64,000 bases of DNA from Timema cristinae (Eukaryota > Arthropoda > Insecta > Phasmatodea > Timematidae). The notes under the pieces were generated by a model. The model was not told where the DNA came from, ran no database searches, and was given only the letters and a program-made list of their open reading frames with translations. The translations under genes and the position numbers were made by a program. The stretch is taken from contig JBCFYV010000012.1 in the NCBI GenBank assembly GCA_039000515.1, forward strand, positions 36,698,387-36,762,386, written 5' to 3'. This document shows positions 12,219-44,469 of the stretch, piece after piece (within the stretch, counting starts at the first letter, position 1; every line of letters starts with the position of its first letter).

Positions 12219-12510
12219 AATGAGTTTAAAAAAGAAATTGAATTCCTCAGATTTGAAGTTTGAAAAAAAGAAGAGAACAGAAGCGTTTAAGCATGCAAAG
12301 AGCCAGAGAAAAACCAAAGAAAAAATTATCAAGGGACCAAACTAAAAAAGAGCAACATATGGAATAGAGCTGACATAAAGGAACAATGAAACTGTAAATG
12401 ATTTGAGTGAAAGAGCAAAGAGAAAACGCCGTAAAGAGTGGAGAGAATGGTCTAAACGATACTTGGAGAATAAAAAGAGCAAAAGTTTGCAGAAATATTT
12501 ATAGATGTGA
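12219..12510 (+). other. Decayed Lys/Arg-rich ORF, unrecognised
   Basis: Two broken stretches in one region encode very basic peptides: MSLKKKLNSSDLKFEKKKRT, then SERAKRKRRKEWREWSKRYL in another frame. Similar basic ORFs occur in uncharacterised insect repeat proteins, but I cannot assign a family. No start, stop or promoter context supports a live gene. Confidence 0.25.
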
Positions 12511-12979
12511 ACATACCTCAGAAAAGTTCATGTGAACGTCCCTCTTCAACGACCGTATATGAAATTACTAGAGAATAAACCTACCGTACTGAAAAATATA
12601 CACCTAGACGAACAATGAAAATTACCTATCATGATAAAAATTTGGATATAGAAACAAAAATAAGACTATTAATGAATGAGGTGATACAACAGGTTAAATA
12701 AACGTTGATAATAGAAAAGTCAAGAAAAGTGAAAAAAGAATCTGGTGTTAAATGTTCTTAGGTAATATGATCCAGAAATATCTAGATGCGTCAAGTATGT
12801 GCAGTATTTAATGTCGCCACGAATGATACAAAATATAAAACCAAATTAAACAATACAAAGAAACCGTAGTCAGAACTGTCAAAAATAATAGTTTCAGAAA
12901 TTACTTATGAAAGACTTTCACATGCATACTGTATGAATGCTGATGACAGAGTACTTATTCTTACTATTAAAAATAAAGA

Positions 12980-13660
12980 TAACGACAACTGTGTAAATTT
13001 TGGCATGAAAAAGTAATATAGCTTTTTATATTACTTAGACTAAATGAAACTAAGACACAAAAACTAATTTTCACTGCGAAAGAAACTGTCTTGATGGCCT
13101 TCCAGAAATCAATGCTGCAAACTTGACAAAATGGTTAACCATAACCATGGACAACACATTAGCGTGGAAAACACATATAGATAAACTTTATTCGAAACAT
13201 AGATGCGGCAAAAAGATGGTTAGAAAAATGGAGCAATTCAGTAATTCGTGGGTGGCTAAAATAGCTAACTACTCGCTATTTGAATACCACTTGAGATACT
13301 GACTTGTCGCTTGAAGTGGAACAACAGCTTCAAAACTACAAAGGTTGCTAGTATTGCAAAAGGGGGCAATCAAAACACTAAATGTGTGGATATACTAGGA
13401 CAGCTGCAGAACAGCATAAGGGAAGCTGAAGATCTTAACAGTATTACCACAATACGTCCTAGAGACAATACTATACAATATCAACTGTTCAAACGAGACA
13501 TAGGAACCTACACCACTACAACAGAAGAGATATGCTCAACTCCTCGCTGACACCACAACAATATAATCTGTATGAAAAGAAGCAATCGTACAGAGGAGCT
13601 GACTTTTTTCAACACTATCTTGGATTATCTTACGAGACTCCCTGAAATAACTTGAAGACC
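12980..13660 (+). pseudogene. Non-LTR retrotransposon (LINE) ORF2 C-terminal fragment
   Basis: Broken frames carry the post-catalytic part of a LINE reverse transcriptase. DNTLAWKTHIDKL is near 13150-13190, matching the usual L-D-x2-L-x-W-x2-H-I motif. LRY-LV, SGTTASKLQRLLVLQKGAIK follows near 13290-13380. A thumb-like tail around 13590-13640 ends near LPE. Stops and frameshifts interrupt every block, and the palm domain with the catalytic box is missing. This looks like a 5'-truncated, old insertion. Confidence 0.65.
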
Positions 13661-13664
13661 GCAA

Positions 13665-14290
13665 TAACATAATTACTACTGGAACACCTGTTCTAGAGTC
13701 TGTGAGAGTTCCTGGAATGTAGGAATGACTAGTAAAGATGAACTATAGTAATTCATAGACATCTCTTTCAAACATAGCTACTTATTCCTATGACATGCAT
13801 AATTTTGTATATTATATATTTAGTAACTTTTTATCATTTTTTTATAAATGAAATGCACTCTATGACGACTATCCACATTTTTATGATCTTGGATCAAGCT
13901 GTAGTGAAATTAAAATAAGTTTTTTTAATCCTTTATGGTTTTTAAACGTCCCTTAGAAAGGTACTCTCATATCCTTTTGAAAAATCTTAATGGTCACTGA
14001 ATGAAAAATGGTTAAGAAGTAGAGCAGTGGCTATTAAAGAGGTAACAAAGTTGTAACACTCTTAAAGTTTTTCCGTAAATAAAAATCTTAAATGCATCTA
14101 AGGGAACTAGTTACCTGATTTATCAAAATGTTTTCAAACTAAAGAGGCATATCAAGAGAGTTTTTTTGAGTTTACCTTTTTATATTTGCTAGCTATTAAA
14201 GACACCAAACATGTTGGAAACTGGATGGTTTACAGGTAAATAAACGAAAAATCACAACAACAAAAAGATTTGATTTAAAAGAATGATAGG
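13665..14290. other. No gene seen between the LINE fragment and the gypsy element
   Basis: AT-rich DNA without recognisable coding or repeat structure. It ends with CCTAC (14291-14295), the left target-site duplication of the next element. Confidence 0.5.
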
Positions 14291-14295
14291 CCTAC

Positions 14296-14522
14296 TGGAA
14301 TGTTCGGTGATAGGAACTTAACTTTAATACCTTGAGCAGTGCTGTGATATCTGTAATCCATGATATGGTAATACATATGTTGGTGATCGTCATTGTGTTT
14401 GGAAGCAGTGAACTAGCAAGCTGTGTTAAAAAGTGATTATTTATTGATCTCATGTAAAATAAATAGCATAGCAGACTATTCTAAGAGAACCTATAAAACT
14501 AAACTAACTTAGAAACATTACA
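14296..14522 (+). repeat. 5' LTR of the 14.3-19.0 kb gypsy element
   Basis: 227 bp, TGGAATGT...ACATTACA, aligned without gaps to 18792-19018. It contains AAATAAATAG near 14458-14467, a likely polyadenylation signal. The target duplication CCTAC lies immediately to its left. Confidence 0.93.
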
Positions 14523-14567
14523 CTGCCGACGAGGATGGGATTCAAGTAACTTAGTCCGTAAAAATCA

Positions 14568-15310
14568 ATGTCAGCCATGGTTGGTTATATTGGGCATCGC
14601 AAGGAATTTAATCCCGCTGAGGACGACTTGGGTATTTTCAAGAGGAAGTTGGCAAATTTTATTAAAATTAATGGATTGGAAGCTAAAGAGTGTGAAACGC
14701 TACTGAGTCGTCTAAATATGGTTTCTTTTAAGTTGTTGATAGATTTATGTGTGTCCGATACTACTGAAACTAAAAGGTATGTGAATTTGATAGCTTCGTT
14801 AAATACACATTATTCTCCTGTTTTTTCGGTTTTTAAGGGAAGATCTGTGTTTTAAAATGCATGCTGTGGGTTTAATGAATCAATGGCAGACTGGGCTGCT
14901 AGAGTTCAGCATCTGGCTTCCAGTTGCACGCTTGGAACACACCTAGATTTTGCTCTTCTTGACAAATTTGTGATTGATATACAAGACAAAAAAGTTAAAG
15001 AGCGCTTATTTACCGAGGACTCCACCAAGTTAACCATTAGCAAAGCTAGGGAGATCGCTCAGCAGATGATTGCTGCAAACACATTTTTCGAAGATAAAGA
15101 TGTTAAAAGGGGACCTGAAAATTTCAAAATGACCGCAGGTCTACAGGGCAGGAATGATCGTGCTGTCTGTGGCTACACAAATCACTAAACAGCACAATGC
15201 AAGTTTGGCAATTATATGTGTGCCATTTGTAAATGTAGGGGGAACTTAAAAAGAATGTGTCCTTCAAATTTCAAGCGGGTCACCTCTAACCTTATGGAAA
15301 CATAGGAAGG
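14568..15310 (+). pseudogene. Gag of the 14.3-19.0 kb gypsy element, broken
   Basis: The first open stretch (14568-14855, from MSAMVGYIGHRKEF) is the N-terminal part. A frameshift near 14850 moves the frame to 14883-15188, which contains ADWAARVQHLASSC and reaches the nucleocapsid. The zinc region reads C-x4-H-x4-C followed by C-x2-C-x3-GN-x4-C, and the first unit holds an in-frame stop. The His of the second knuckle is Asn. The start at 14568 is 46 nt downstream of the LTR, as expected for a short leader. Confidence 0.8.
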
Positions 15311-15349
15311 GGAGGGATGACAGGAAATATTTAATTTTTTAACCTCAAT

Positions 15350-18300
15350 CACTCTGATGCTGAGAGGTTACCATTCAGTATTGAGGTTGCACTAAATGGT
15401 GTTCAAATGATTGGACAGCTAGACACTGGGGCTACCTACAATGCTATGGCAGAAAGTTTATACAAGAAACATTTTCAGGATGTACGAATTATAAAGAAAA
15501 ATGAGATAGTTAAATTCTACACTGAAGACCTTAAATAATACCGTTAGTCAGATGTTCACTTCCAGTTGCTTTTAAAGGGCAGATAAAACATATTGATTTC
15601 CATGTAATACTCAATGGGGGCCCTCTTATCTTAGGGAGAGACTTCATAAATGTTTTTGATTTCAAGTTCAGTCAAATGAATCAAGTAATTATGCGTGACC
15701 TGGTGGTCTAGGGGTAAGGTGTCAGACTTCTATGCTGGCGGCCGGGGTTCAATCCTCGGTCCGGCAAAGATTTATCTGATTACCAAACCCTTCCTACACC
15801 TCTGACAAGACATCTTGTGAATGTGTGGAATGCCAGGCCGTCACCGTGGTTTGGATTCCACGTTAAACTGTAGGTCCTCATTTCATCTCACAATCACCCT
15901 ACCATTACACATTAGCGTAAGTGCGTATAATCGAACGGGTAGTAAGACGCGGTGCTAATAATAATAATAATAATAAAATAAATAATTATAGAACAAAATG
16001 CTGACCTTAAAAATAAAATGATTCAATGTACCGAGAGTTTTTTTACCGACAAATTGGGCACCTTTAATAAGGCAAAAATGTCCCTCAAGTTGAAGCCAGG
16101 GGCAGAACCAAAGTTTTTCAAACCAAGAAACATCCCATTTGTTTTAAAACCTAAAGTAGAGCTATAACTTAAGAGGCTTCAAGATGCAGGTGTTATATCT
16201 CCAATTAAATATAGTAATTGGGGAATACAATATTACCTCTAGTTAAACCTAATGGCTTTGTTAGATTATGTGGTGACTATAAATTAACATTTAAAACATA
16301 TTTAGAAGTAGATAGGCATCCCCTTACTCATTTAAATGATATATTTTAATCAATGCAAGGGTCTACTACATTTACCCAAATTGACCTCAAAAATGCCTTT
16401 CAACAGATGAAATTAACTGAGGACTCCAAAGAACTAGTTACTATTAGTACCCATAAAGGTATATTTGGTTATAACAGATGTCCTTTTGGAATTTCTCCAG
16501 CCCATCAAGAGTTTCAGCATAGCATGTAAACTGCTGTAACAGGCATTGAATGAGTAGTGGTTTGGCAAGATGACATTGTGGCAAAGGGGGGCCATAAAAT
16601 AGAGGAACATAATGAAAGATCGAATATAACCAAGTGTATGTTTCAACAACCAATAAATTTAGAATAGTTGGAAATGTATTGAAATTAGACCAAAATTTGG
16701 TCAAACTAGTACTAGAGGCTGAAACACCAAAATCAGTCCGTGAATTAAAGTCATATCTAAGTCTGGTAGAATATTACAGGAGATTCTTGAAGGGGGCTTC
16801 TGTCATCTTAAATCCTTTGTATGAACTGCTTAAAAAGGGGGTTCCATGAAATTGGACCTGGGAATGTAGTAATGCGTTTAATCAAATTAAAAGTACACTC
16901 ACCTCAGCCCTTGTATTGGATCACTATAATTCAGATCTAGAGCTTATACTGTCTACTGATGCAAGTCCTAGGGGCATCTCAGCAGTACTTAGCCAAAAGA
17001 CTAACCTGTCGCATTTGAGTGAGAGTCTATAGTCTTGACACAAACAGATTCACAAGGAGGCCTTGGCCCTAGTTTATGAAGTGCTTATGTTTCCACAGTA
17101 TATTTATATGAGAAAGTTTATTTTAGAGACAGACCATAAACCATTCACTACAATCTTTGGCCCCAAGCGTGGAATTCCAGTCTTATCAGCAAATCGATTG
17201 CAAAACTTTTCAGTGATTTTATCAAGTTTCAACTATGAGATCAGATATGTTCCTTCAAGGAAAAATTGTGCTGATTATTTGTCTCGAAGCATCAGTAAGG
17301 ATGATCCATCACAAGATCTTATAGTGAACTTCGTTACCTATGCAGAAGACAGCGAAAATTTGAATAAAAAACTGGTTGTTTCATAAAGTGTAAAAGATAA
17401 AATCTTGAGTAAAGTATATTCTAATAGGGTGGACCTAAATTGATGGATAGGGAGCTTAAGTCATTTCACTCAGTATCTAGTGAATTATATATAAATCAAG
17501 AATGCCTTTTCCGAAGGCACAGAATGGTAATTCCTTTAGCTTTACGAAATAAGGTTTGGAAGAAATGCACAAGCCAGATTTTGGAATAACTAAAACCAAA
17601 CTTATGGCCAAAAATTACTTTTGCTGGCCAGGACTTGGCAAAGAAACTGATAATTTGGTTTTAGGCTGTGATCCATGCCAGAAAGTATAAGGTTCCCCTA
17701 AAAGGTGTGACCTTATTCCAGGACCATAGCCAGAAAAGCCTTGGAACCGTATACACTTGGATTTTTTGGGGCCCATGAATGGGAAAACCTGTTTGATGAT
17801 AATCGACGCTCATTCTAAGTGGCTAAAAATTTGTCAAATATTGTCAGTAACTACAACAGCCACAATTCAAGCCTTGTGGTTTTATTTGATTGATTTGGAT
17901 TACCGTAACTTATTGTATCAGATAATGGCAATCAACTTGTTCGTTCAAAAGAATATACTAATTTTTGTGACTTACATGGCATAAGATATCGTGCAGGTGC
18001 ACAACATTTCCCACAAACCAATGGCCAAGTGTAAAATGGTGTTGGCCAGCTTAAAAGAGCCATCAAGAGGGCCATTCTTGCTGGAAAAAGATGTTAATAT
18101 GGCCTTGACAGAGTTTCTAATGTATTATAGGAACATCCCTCAGCTAACCATTGGGTTGCCCCAGGTATGTCGATGATTGGTATAGCTTTACGATCACCAT
18201 TGGATGTCATAAATAATATACCGGGTGGTCAAAACAATCAAATCATGAAGGAAATCAAAGCACGTGTATCCTATAAGCAAGGATTACAGCGAAGATATTC

Positions 18301-18400
18301 TGGGAGAAGGATAATAATTTTTAATGTAATTGAAACAAAGTTATTTGGGAAAATGCTATAACTCACAAGAGGTTGGGTAAAAGATTATAATTAGTTAAGT
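15350..18400 (+). pseudogene. Pol of the 14.3-19.0 kb gypsy element, broken
   Basis: Protease: GQLDTGATYNAMAE near 15415-15455. RT starts near 16115 (KPRNIPFVLKPKVEL), with RLCGDYKL near 16265, TQIDLKNAF near 16377, and the catalytic box WQDD near 16561-16572 instead of YLDD or FQDD. RNase H: STDASPRGISAVLS near 16950 and LETDHKPFTTIFGPKRGIP near 17125-17180. Integrase: DFLGPMNGKTCLMIIDAHSK near 17758-17815, then decayed frames to about 18380. More than a dozen stops or shifts separate these blocks. The RNase H part is the best preserved (open from 17063 to 17386). A 290-bp SINE lies between protease and RT. Confidence 0.85.
15693..15982 (+). mobile_element. SINE family A, copy 1 (tRNA-derived), inside gypsy pol
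   Basis: The tRNA-like head has an A-box-like TGGTCTAGGGG and a B box GGTTCAATCC. A unique body follows, then a tail GTAGTAAGACGCGGTGCTAA and (TAA)n. TAATTAT is present on both sides (15686-15692 and 15983-15989), a probable target duplication. The SINE therefore arrived after the gypsy element. Confidence 0.9.
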
Positions 18401-18791
18401 CAAACTCAGGAGCTGTAGTGAAACGTCATTTGAGCCAAATGATTGCGGCATTACCTTGTAGCTGTCAGAATAAATCATCTCCCAAGGAGTCCCGTTAGGC
18501 CATGCAATACCCACCTGATTCTCCTATTCATAGGGGGGAACAGGACATCGGTACAGAGGATCCCTCGGTATTGTCCACACCCAGCCTCGTTATTGGTGAT
18601 GGGTTGAGTCAAGGCATGCAGGGGGAATCCTCAGGGATATTAGGAGGTGCACAGCAGTCAAATCTAGAAGTAATGGGGATACGGGAGCAAGACAATAGGA
18701 GGCTGCGGAATAAAAATCGTGACGGGCCATTCGACCACTCAGAAGGCTCACATACTTACCATTCTAAGGGAAGACAGGAAGGTGGAGATAT

Positions 18792-19018
18792 TGGAATGTT
18801 CAGTAATAGGACGTAAACTTTAATACCTTGAGCAGGTCTGTGATATCTTTAATGCATGACATGATAAAACTTATGTTGGTGATCATCATTTTGTTTGGGA
18901 GCAATGAACTAGGAAGTTGTGTTTAAATGTAATGATTTATTGATGTAATGTCAAATAAATAGTATAGCAGATTATGCTAATAGAACCTATAAAACTAAAT
19001 TAATTTAGAAACATTACA
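18792..19018 (+). repeat. 3' LTR of the 14.3-19.0 kb gypsy element
   Basis: 227 bp, the same length as the 5' LTR, and followed directly by the target duplication CCTAC (19019-19023). It contains CAAATAAATAG near 18951-18961. Confidence 0.93.
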
Positions 19019-19023
19019 CCTAC

Positions 19024-20397
19024 TAGTCACAATAACAACTAAAACGTGGCTACTCATAAGTTGTAAGTTTGTTAGAAAGTCTTGTTTACTTTCCATGGCA
19101 ACTCTCCTTGGCATCAAAACTACATAGCACTACATGGACTAACATCATAAATTTACTTCAAAAAAGCATGAGTACACAAATGTAAACAACATGGTAGGCA
19201 GCTGCATGGGTTTTATTTTAGACAATTTGATCTATGAATCTGAATAATATTTTATTTAATCTAAATCTTTTCACACAATACGATATTAAATATAGAGATC
19301 ACTGTATTGGATGGACATAAACATAGAACATAATTATGCATTGCCAAGGACTAAAGCGTGACGCTCAAGTTTATCGTTTGCTTTATTTTGGGGGCGCAGA
19401 TTTAACGCTTTCTCCAATGTTCTTATGCGAAAACATATCTCTGATGGATAAAATTGCTATTGTTTTAAAATAGTGAATTATTACATCACTCTTGCCTGAA
19501 GAATCATTTACATTAAAGGATATACAATTCAGTTTTACAGGTAATATACAAATACTAATACAATCTTTAATATATTTAAATATATAGCTATCATCCATTT
19601 TGTTTACAGTCTGCCAAGAGTACACTTATATTTAAAGTTGGCTATTGGCTTGTATATTGGTTTCAAAAACCATATCATATTGAAAGTTGTAGGAAGTACT
19701 GTATCTACTAAACCCTGATTTTAGTAGGAATCCCAATCTGTAAGGCTTTATTTTGTTTCGGAATACTATCATGTATTATTATTTTAATAGAATAAATGTC
19801 CATTTATAACGGAAGTAGAAATTCCCTTTTGAAATGTATTTTATTCTACCTCAACATTATTATAGGGTGGGGTTCTGGTACGAGATAAAGCCTTTCAAAC
19901 GAGCTTCCTTCAAAAATAATCGTATATATTGGCCTAAATCAACTTATTTAAATAAAAAATTAACCAGTTTCAAACTTTGTTATGTTCTTCAAAGCTTTTA
20001 CAAATACATTTAATTCATTAACCTAATCAGATATTGTTGTATCTCATATATTCAATCTAATTAATTAACGATGTCAAAATGTCTCTCTGCCTTGTTTTCT
20101 CTCTTACACAATGGTATGTAAACGACCGCTTGAAAATTTCAGACACAGATGTCCATCCATTTATATATAAAGATCAATGATCCAATATAATATATATAGA
20201 GCTCACAGTATATGAATCATAATCTGTGAGGATGTTTTAATTAATTATCTGTGATCTTTTTCATTCGCCGTTCCGCCTGAAATTGACCTTCAGAAGGTTG
20301 AGTTTTAATTATCACTATCTACCGGCAAAAAAGTATTAAATCATACAAAAGCAGCTCCTTTAATCTTAACAAAAATCAATCTCTACCAAATCTAAAA
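19024..20397 (+). promoter_or_regulatory. Tpi 5' flank and leader; weak TATA-like boxes
   Basis: No other gene is visible here. TATATATAAAG at 20162-20172 and TATATATAGAG at 20190-20200 could be TATA boxes, with start sites about 30 nt downstream. The AT content makes chance matches likely, so the transcription start is not fixed by sequence alone. A 5' leader exon further upstream cannot be excluded. Confidence 0.3.
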
Positions 20398-41560
<21,163 letters not shown>

Positions 41561-41886
41561 GCATGAGGGACACATCTCTCATGCAGAATCTAACTTAGTG
41601 TTTCTATATATTTTAAGACACTTGATATCAGGTTGATGAAGCGATATAAAATGGAAGTCAAAATTAATGTAGTATAGCTATAATTGTTCACCTTACATTA
41701 TTCTGGAATAATATGTAATATGTAAAGATCAAATTTAGTCAACTACAGAAGTTTAAATTGATGTTTAATTATTTAATAAGTTTATTTTAATGCCTCAAAA
41801 TTAACTGTTAACTTTATTTATTTATTTTTTAATTAATAAAGGCCTAAGCTGTTATTTTTAAAATTGTATATTTAATTTAAGGAATG

Positions 41887-41892
41887 AATAAA
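41887..41892 (+). terminator. Tpi: Candidate Tpi polyadenylation signal AATAAA
   Basis: AATAAA about 330 nt after the stop codon, followed within 25 nt by a GT-rich stretch (TTGATTTAGTTTGTTAG). Another AATAAA lies at 41835-41840 and one near 42173. Which is used cannot be read from sequence. Confidence 0.4.
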
Positions 41893-42420
41893 CTGGTTGA
41901 TTTAGTTTGTTAGCAATGTTTAATCATTAATGGGTATTTTTTATTCTACCGTTCTTTAAATTATTTTCATACTTTTAATTTGTTTGACTTGATCATAGTT
42001 TAAATAGTCAGAAATTTAAATTATACATAATTACTCATTTCTTCTGTTAAAGTATTTAAAATTCTCAATATAAATTTACACCACCAGATTGGTTATTTTA
42101 TTTACTAACACTGTAGATATTTTATGAGAAATAATATGTTTAATATAGCAGATGTAGTTGAAGAGTTATTCCAATAAAAACCAATTTAAAGATTTTGAAA
42201 TGAAACTAAAATAAATGCAGCTGAAACTAAAGTTTTAAGTTCACTTTTTATGTGCACCAAAACCAAGTGGTAATCGGATGAGATATTCGCATGTACATAA
42301 GAACCTGTTTAGTACACATGAAAATAGTCTAGAAACACGCTATAATGTACTATGTTTATGTGCAACTGAAAAATTCAAGGAATTGGTGTAACGTAAAGTC
42401 ACAAATTCTTAGCTATACTT

Positions 42421-42605
42421 GCAATCAAATAGCCGAAGTTATTATCTATGCTTTATAGTGAGGAGTTCTCCATCTAAATATCATATTCTGAAAATTTAAA
42501 AATGACACCTGGACACGGGATTCAAACCCGGGACCTTAGGTTTAGTACGCCACTGATCTAACCACCTAGCTATTCAAGAATCTCCTGTGCTCAGGGTCAT
42601 TCTTC
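42421..42605 (-). mobile_element. SINE family C, copy 1
   Basis: On the minus strand the head reads TAGCTAGGTGGTTAGATCAG (A box region), then GTCCCGGGTTTGAATCCCGT (B box), followed by GGTGTCATTTTTAAATTTTC. The body matches copy 2 over about 180 bp. Confidence 0.8.
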
Positions 42606-42779
42606 ACTCAAATTTTAAGGTAGAGTTTCAGATGGATGTGCAGAAATCGTCGGTTACAAATGTGGGATTTTATTAAGATCACGAGCCGTCAAATAACACA
42701 GCCACCTTCGACTCGGTAGTTGGCTTAATGCAGCCAACATTATAATTATTATAATTGTAAGTGATTGCATATTTAAGAA

Positions 42780-42960
42780 TCAAATAGTCAAAACTATTAT
42801 TTATGCTTTTTAGTGAGGAATTCTCCATCTAGATATCATATTCTGAAAATTGAAAAATGACACCTGAACACGGGAATCGAACCCGGGACCTTTGGCTTAT
42901 TTCGTCAATGCTCTAACCACTGAGCTATCCAGGAATCATCTCGTGCCCAGGGTCTTGCTT
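42780..42960 (-). mobile_element. SINE family C, copy 2
   Basis: On the minus strand TAGCTCAGTGGTTAGAGCAT and GTCCCGGGTTCGATTCCCGT are near-perfect A and B boxes. The tail runs through GGAGAATTCCTCACTAAAAA to GACTATTTGATTC. Confidence 0.85.
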
Positions 42961-43002
42961 CATGTCCATCATAGAGACTGCCTTAAAATATGAGTGAATA
43001 AT

Positions 43003-43125
43003 GACTCTGGGCACAGGACGATTCCTGGAAAGCTCAGTGGTTGGAACATTGGTATATTGAGCCACAGGTCCCGGGTTAGATTCTCGTTTCCAGGTGTCAT
43101 TTTTCAATTTCCAGAATATATTTGC
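43003..43125 (+). mobile_element. SINE family C, copy 3, inverted relative to copy 2
   Basis: Head GATTCCTGGAAAGCTCAGTG, B box CCCGGGTTAGATTCTC, then GGTGTCATTTTTCAATTTCC, after which similarity stops, so it is truncated at 3'. It stands head-to-head with copy 2, about 45 bp apart. Confidence 0.8.
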
Positions 43126-43897
43126 AATAATTTGTTTTAATATGAAAGGAGAGAATAACCCAGTGTCTATTTCCATTCATGCGATTTTTGGTAAAATACA
43201 TAGTCTTTTAAAAAAATACTCTTTTGAGACATTATTTGGTTATAAATGGAATACATTTATGAGAAACAGAAATAAAAACAACAGGATCTAATACAATACA
43301 TGGCTCTTGCAGTATCTTAATTATCTATTTTCTCTTTTAGAAAGCTGTGGTTGGAGTTTCACACGCCTGCTTAGTTACAATAGAATAAAAACCATGGTCG
43401 ATGGTTTGGGTGGAAACAATCTATTTCCTTAAAAAGTAAAAATGGAGCCAAACCACTATTTTAAATTAAGCATTGAAAAATTGATAAAAGGGCAAGACCT
43501 ACACACTAAGCAGAAAACTGTAGTCCTCAAAGTTCACAATTAAAACACATGATAATAAAATTGTCGTGGTACATAATTCCCCATCTTTAGCAGAAGATAG
43601 TAAAACACCAACTGAACTATGGCAGGATCCCAAGAGGTGGATCATGGTCACTTAGATAATGTTGCCTGTTTCTTTATTTTTTATTTTTTTGCTTGTTCAA
43701 ACTTGTGTCTTGACTCTAGGTAGATGGATATAATGTTGTTTAAATATTATATTTAATCAGCAGTTATTGGTTATTATTTATTATAGATGTTTATATGGAA
43801 ATGACCCTGCAGTGAGTAGGCCTGCTTGGAAGAAAAAGAAAGAGGGTTATCTAAGGTTGAGACTAGGGGGTTGCCTAGTTTTGCTTATATATTGGTG

Positions 43898-44055
43898 AAC
43901 AATTTCCCATCTACTACGCTGGGAAGAATTGCAACTATTGGGGAGGACTCTTTACTCTAGTACTATAGCATTAGTCAAAATCTGCATTATGTGTTTGGGC
44001 ATGAAGTGCTACTGTTTTGTCACAGGCTATGATATCCTAACCTGATCACCTCTCA
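43898..44055 (+). repeat. Left arm of a long inverted repeat around the Penelope-like fragment
   Basis: The arm pairs with the reverse complement of 45225-45372. Shared blocks include TTGCAACT, GTACTATAG, TTAGTCAAAATCTGCATTAT and CATGA/TATGATAT. I estimate about 70% identity. Spacer about 1.2 kb. Confidence 0.65.
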
Positions 44056-44064
44056 TAAAATCTT

Positions 44065-44445
44065 CTCAACAGTGCTCCAAGAATCACATTCAAATGTGCC
44101 CCTAATCTCAGAAACATTCTGGTTCAACCTCAATTGCCTGACCCAGCCACAAACAATAAACCGAGAACAGTACCTGCAAAATTCACCAACCCTCCACCTC
44201 ATTCAAAAGCAGACCCACACAAATGTAATACCCCATGAAAGGCCACACTTACTGATCCACAGAAATTCTTATATACCCGTTTCAATGCAACTACTGCATT
44301 GCTGACTGGATACATTGGCCTCACCGCAGGAACACTCAGACAACGACTGAATAGTCACCGTTTTGATATCAACCACAATGACCCTGACAAACCAGTAGTA
44401 CTTGTAACACTATACAGATTTATCGCCCCACGTTGGACGTAGATT
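44065..44445 (+). pseudogene. Penelope-like retroelement, GIY-YIG endonuclease end
   Basis: Penelope-like elements encode a reverse transcriptase fused to a C-terminal GIY-YIG nuclease. Here only the linker and nuclease remain. APNLRNILV near 44085-44115 is a typical linker phrase. FNATTALLTGYIGLTAGTLR is near 44282-44340, and RLNSHRFDINHNDP, then DKPVVLVTLYRF, follow to a stop near 44441. GYIGLT supplies the YIG half of the signature, and the Arg and His of R-x-N-S-H-R are in place. A stop and at least one frameshift lie upstream. No RT was found, so the copy is 5'-truncated. Confidence 0.6.
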
Positions 44446-44469
44446 GAAACCCTACCGATTAATTCCCTG

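Larger units (their letters stand above)
14296..19018 (+). mobile_element. Structurally complete, dead Ty3/gypsy retrotransposon (4,723 bp)
   Basis: Two 227-bp LTRs flank gag and pol in the order gag-protease-RT-RNase H-integrase. A 5-bp target duplication CCTAC lies at 14291-14295 and 19019-19023. The LTRs begin TGGAATGT and end ACATTACA, near-perfect inverted termini. A probable primer-binding site (GACGAGGATGGGATTC, near 14527-14542) follows the 5' LTR. A purine run (GGAAGGTGGAGA) precedes the 3' LTR. The LTRs differ at about 32 of 227 positions by eye (about 14%), with no indel, so the insertion is old. All coding domains carry stops or frameshifts, and a SINE sits inside pol. Confidence 0.93.

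Noticed and set aside
15950..15980. Independent (TAA)n microsatellites (also near 21975, 22590, 30295, 57350)
   Set aside because: Each is the 3' tail of a SINE family A copy.
42860..42945. A tRNA gene on the minus strand (good A and B boxes)
   Set aside because: Three diverged copies with the same non-tRNA body lie within 700 bp, so these are heads of tRNA-derived SINEs, not tRNA genes. The same holds for the family A and B heads.
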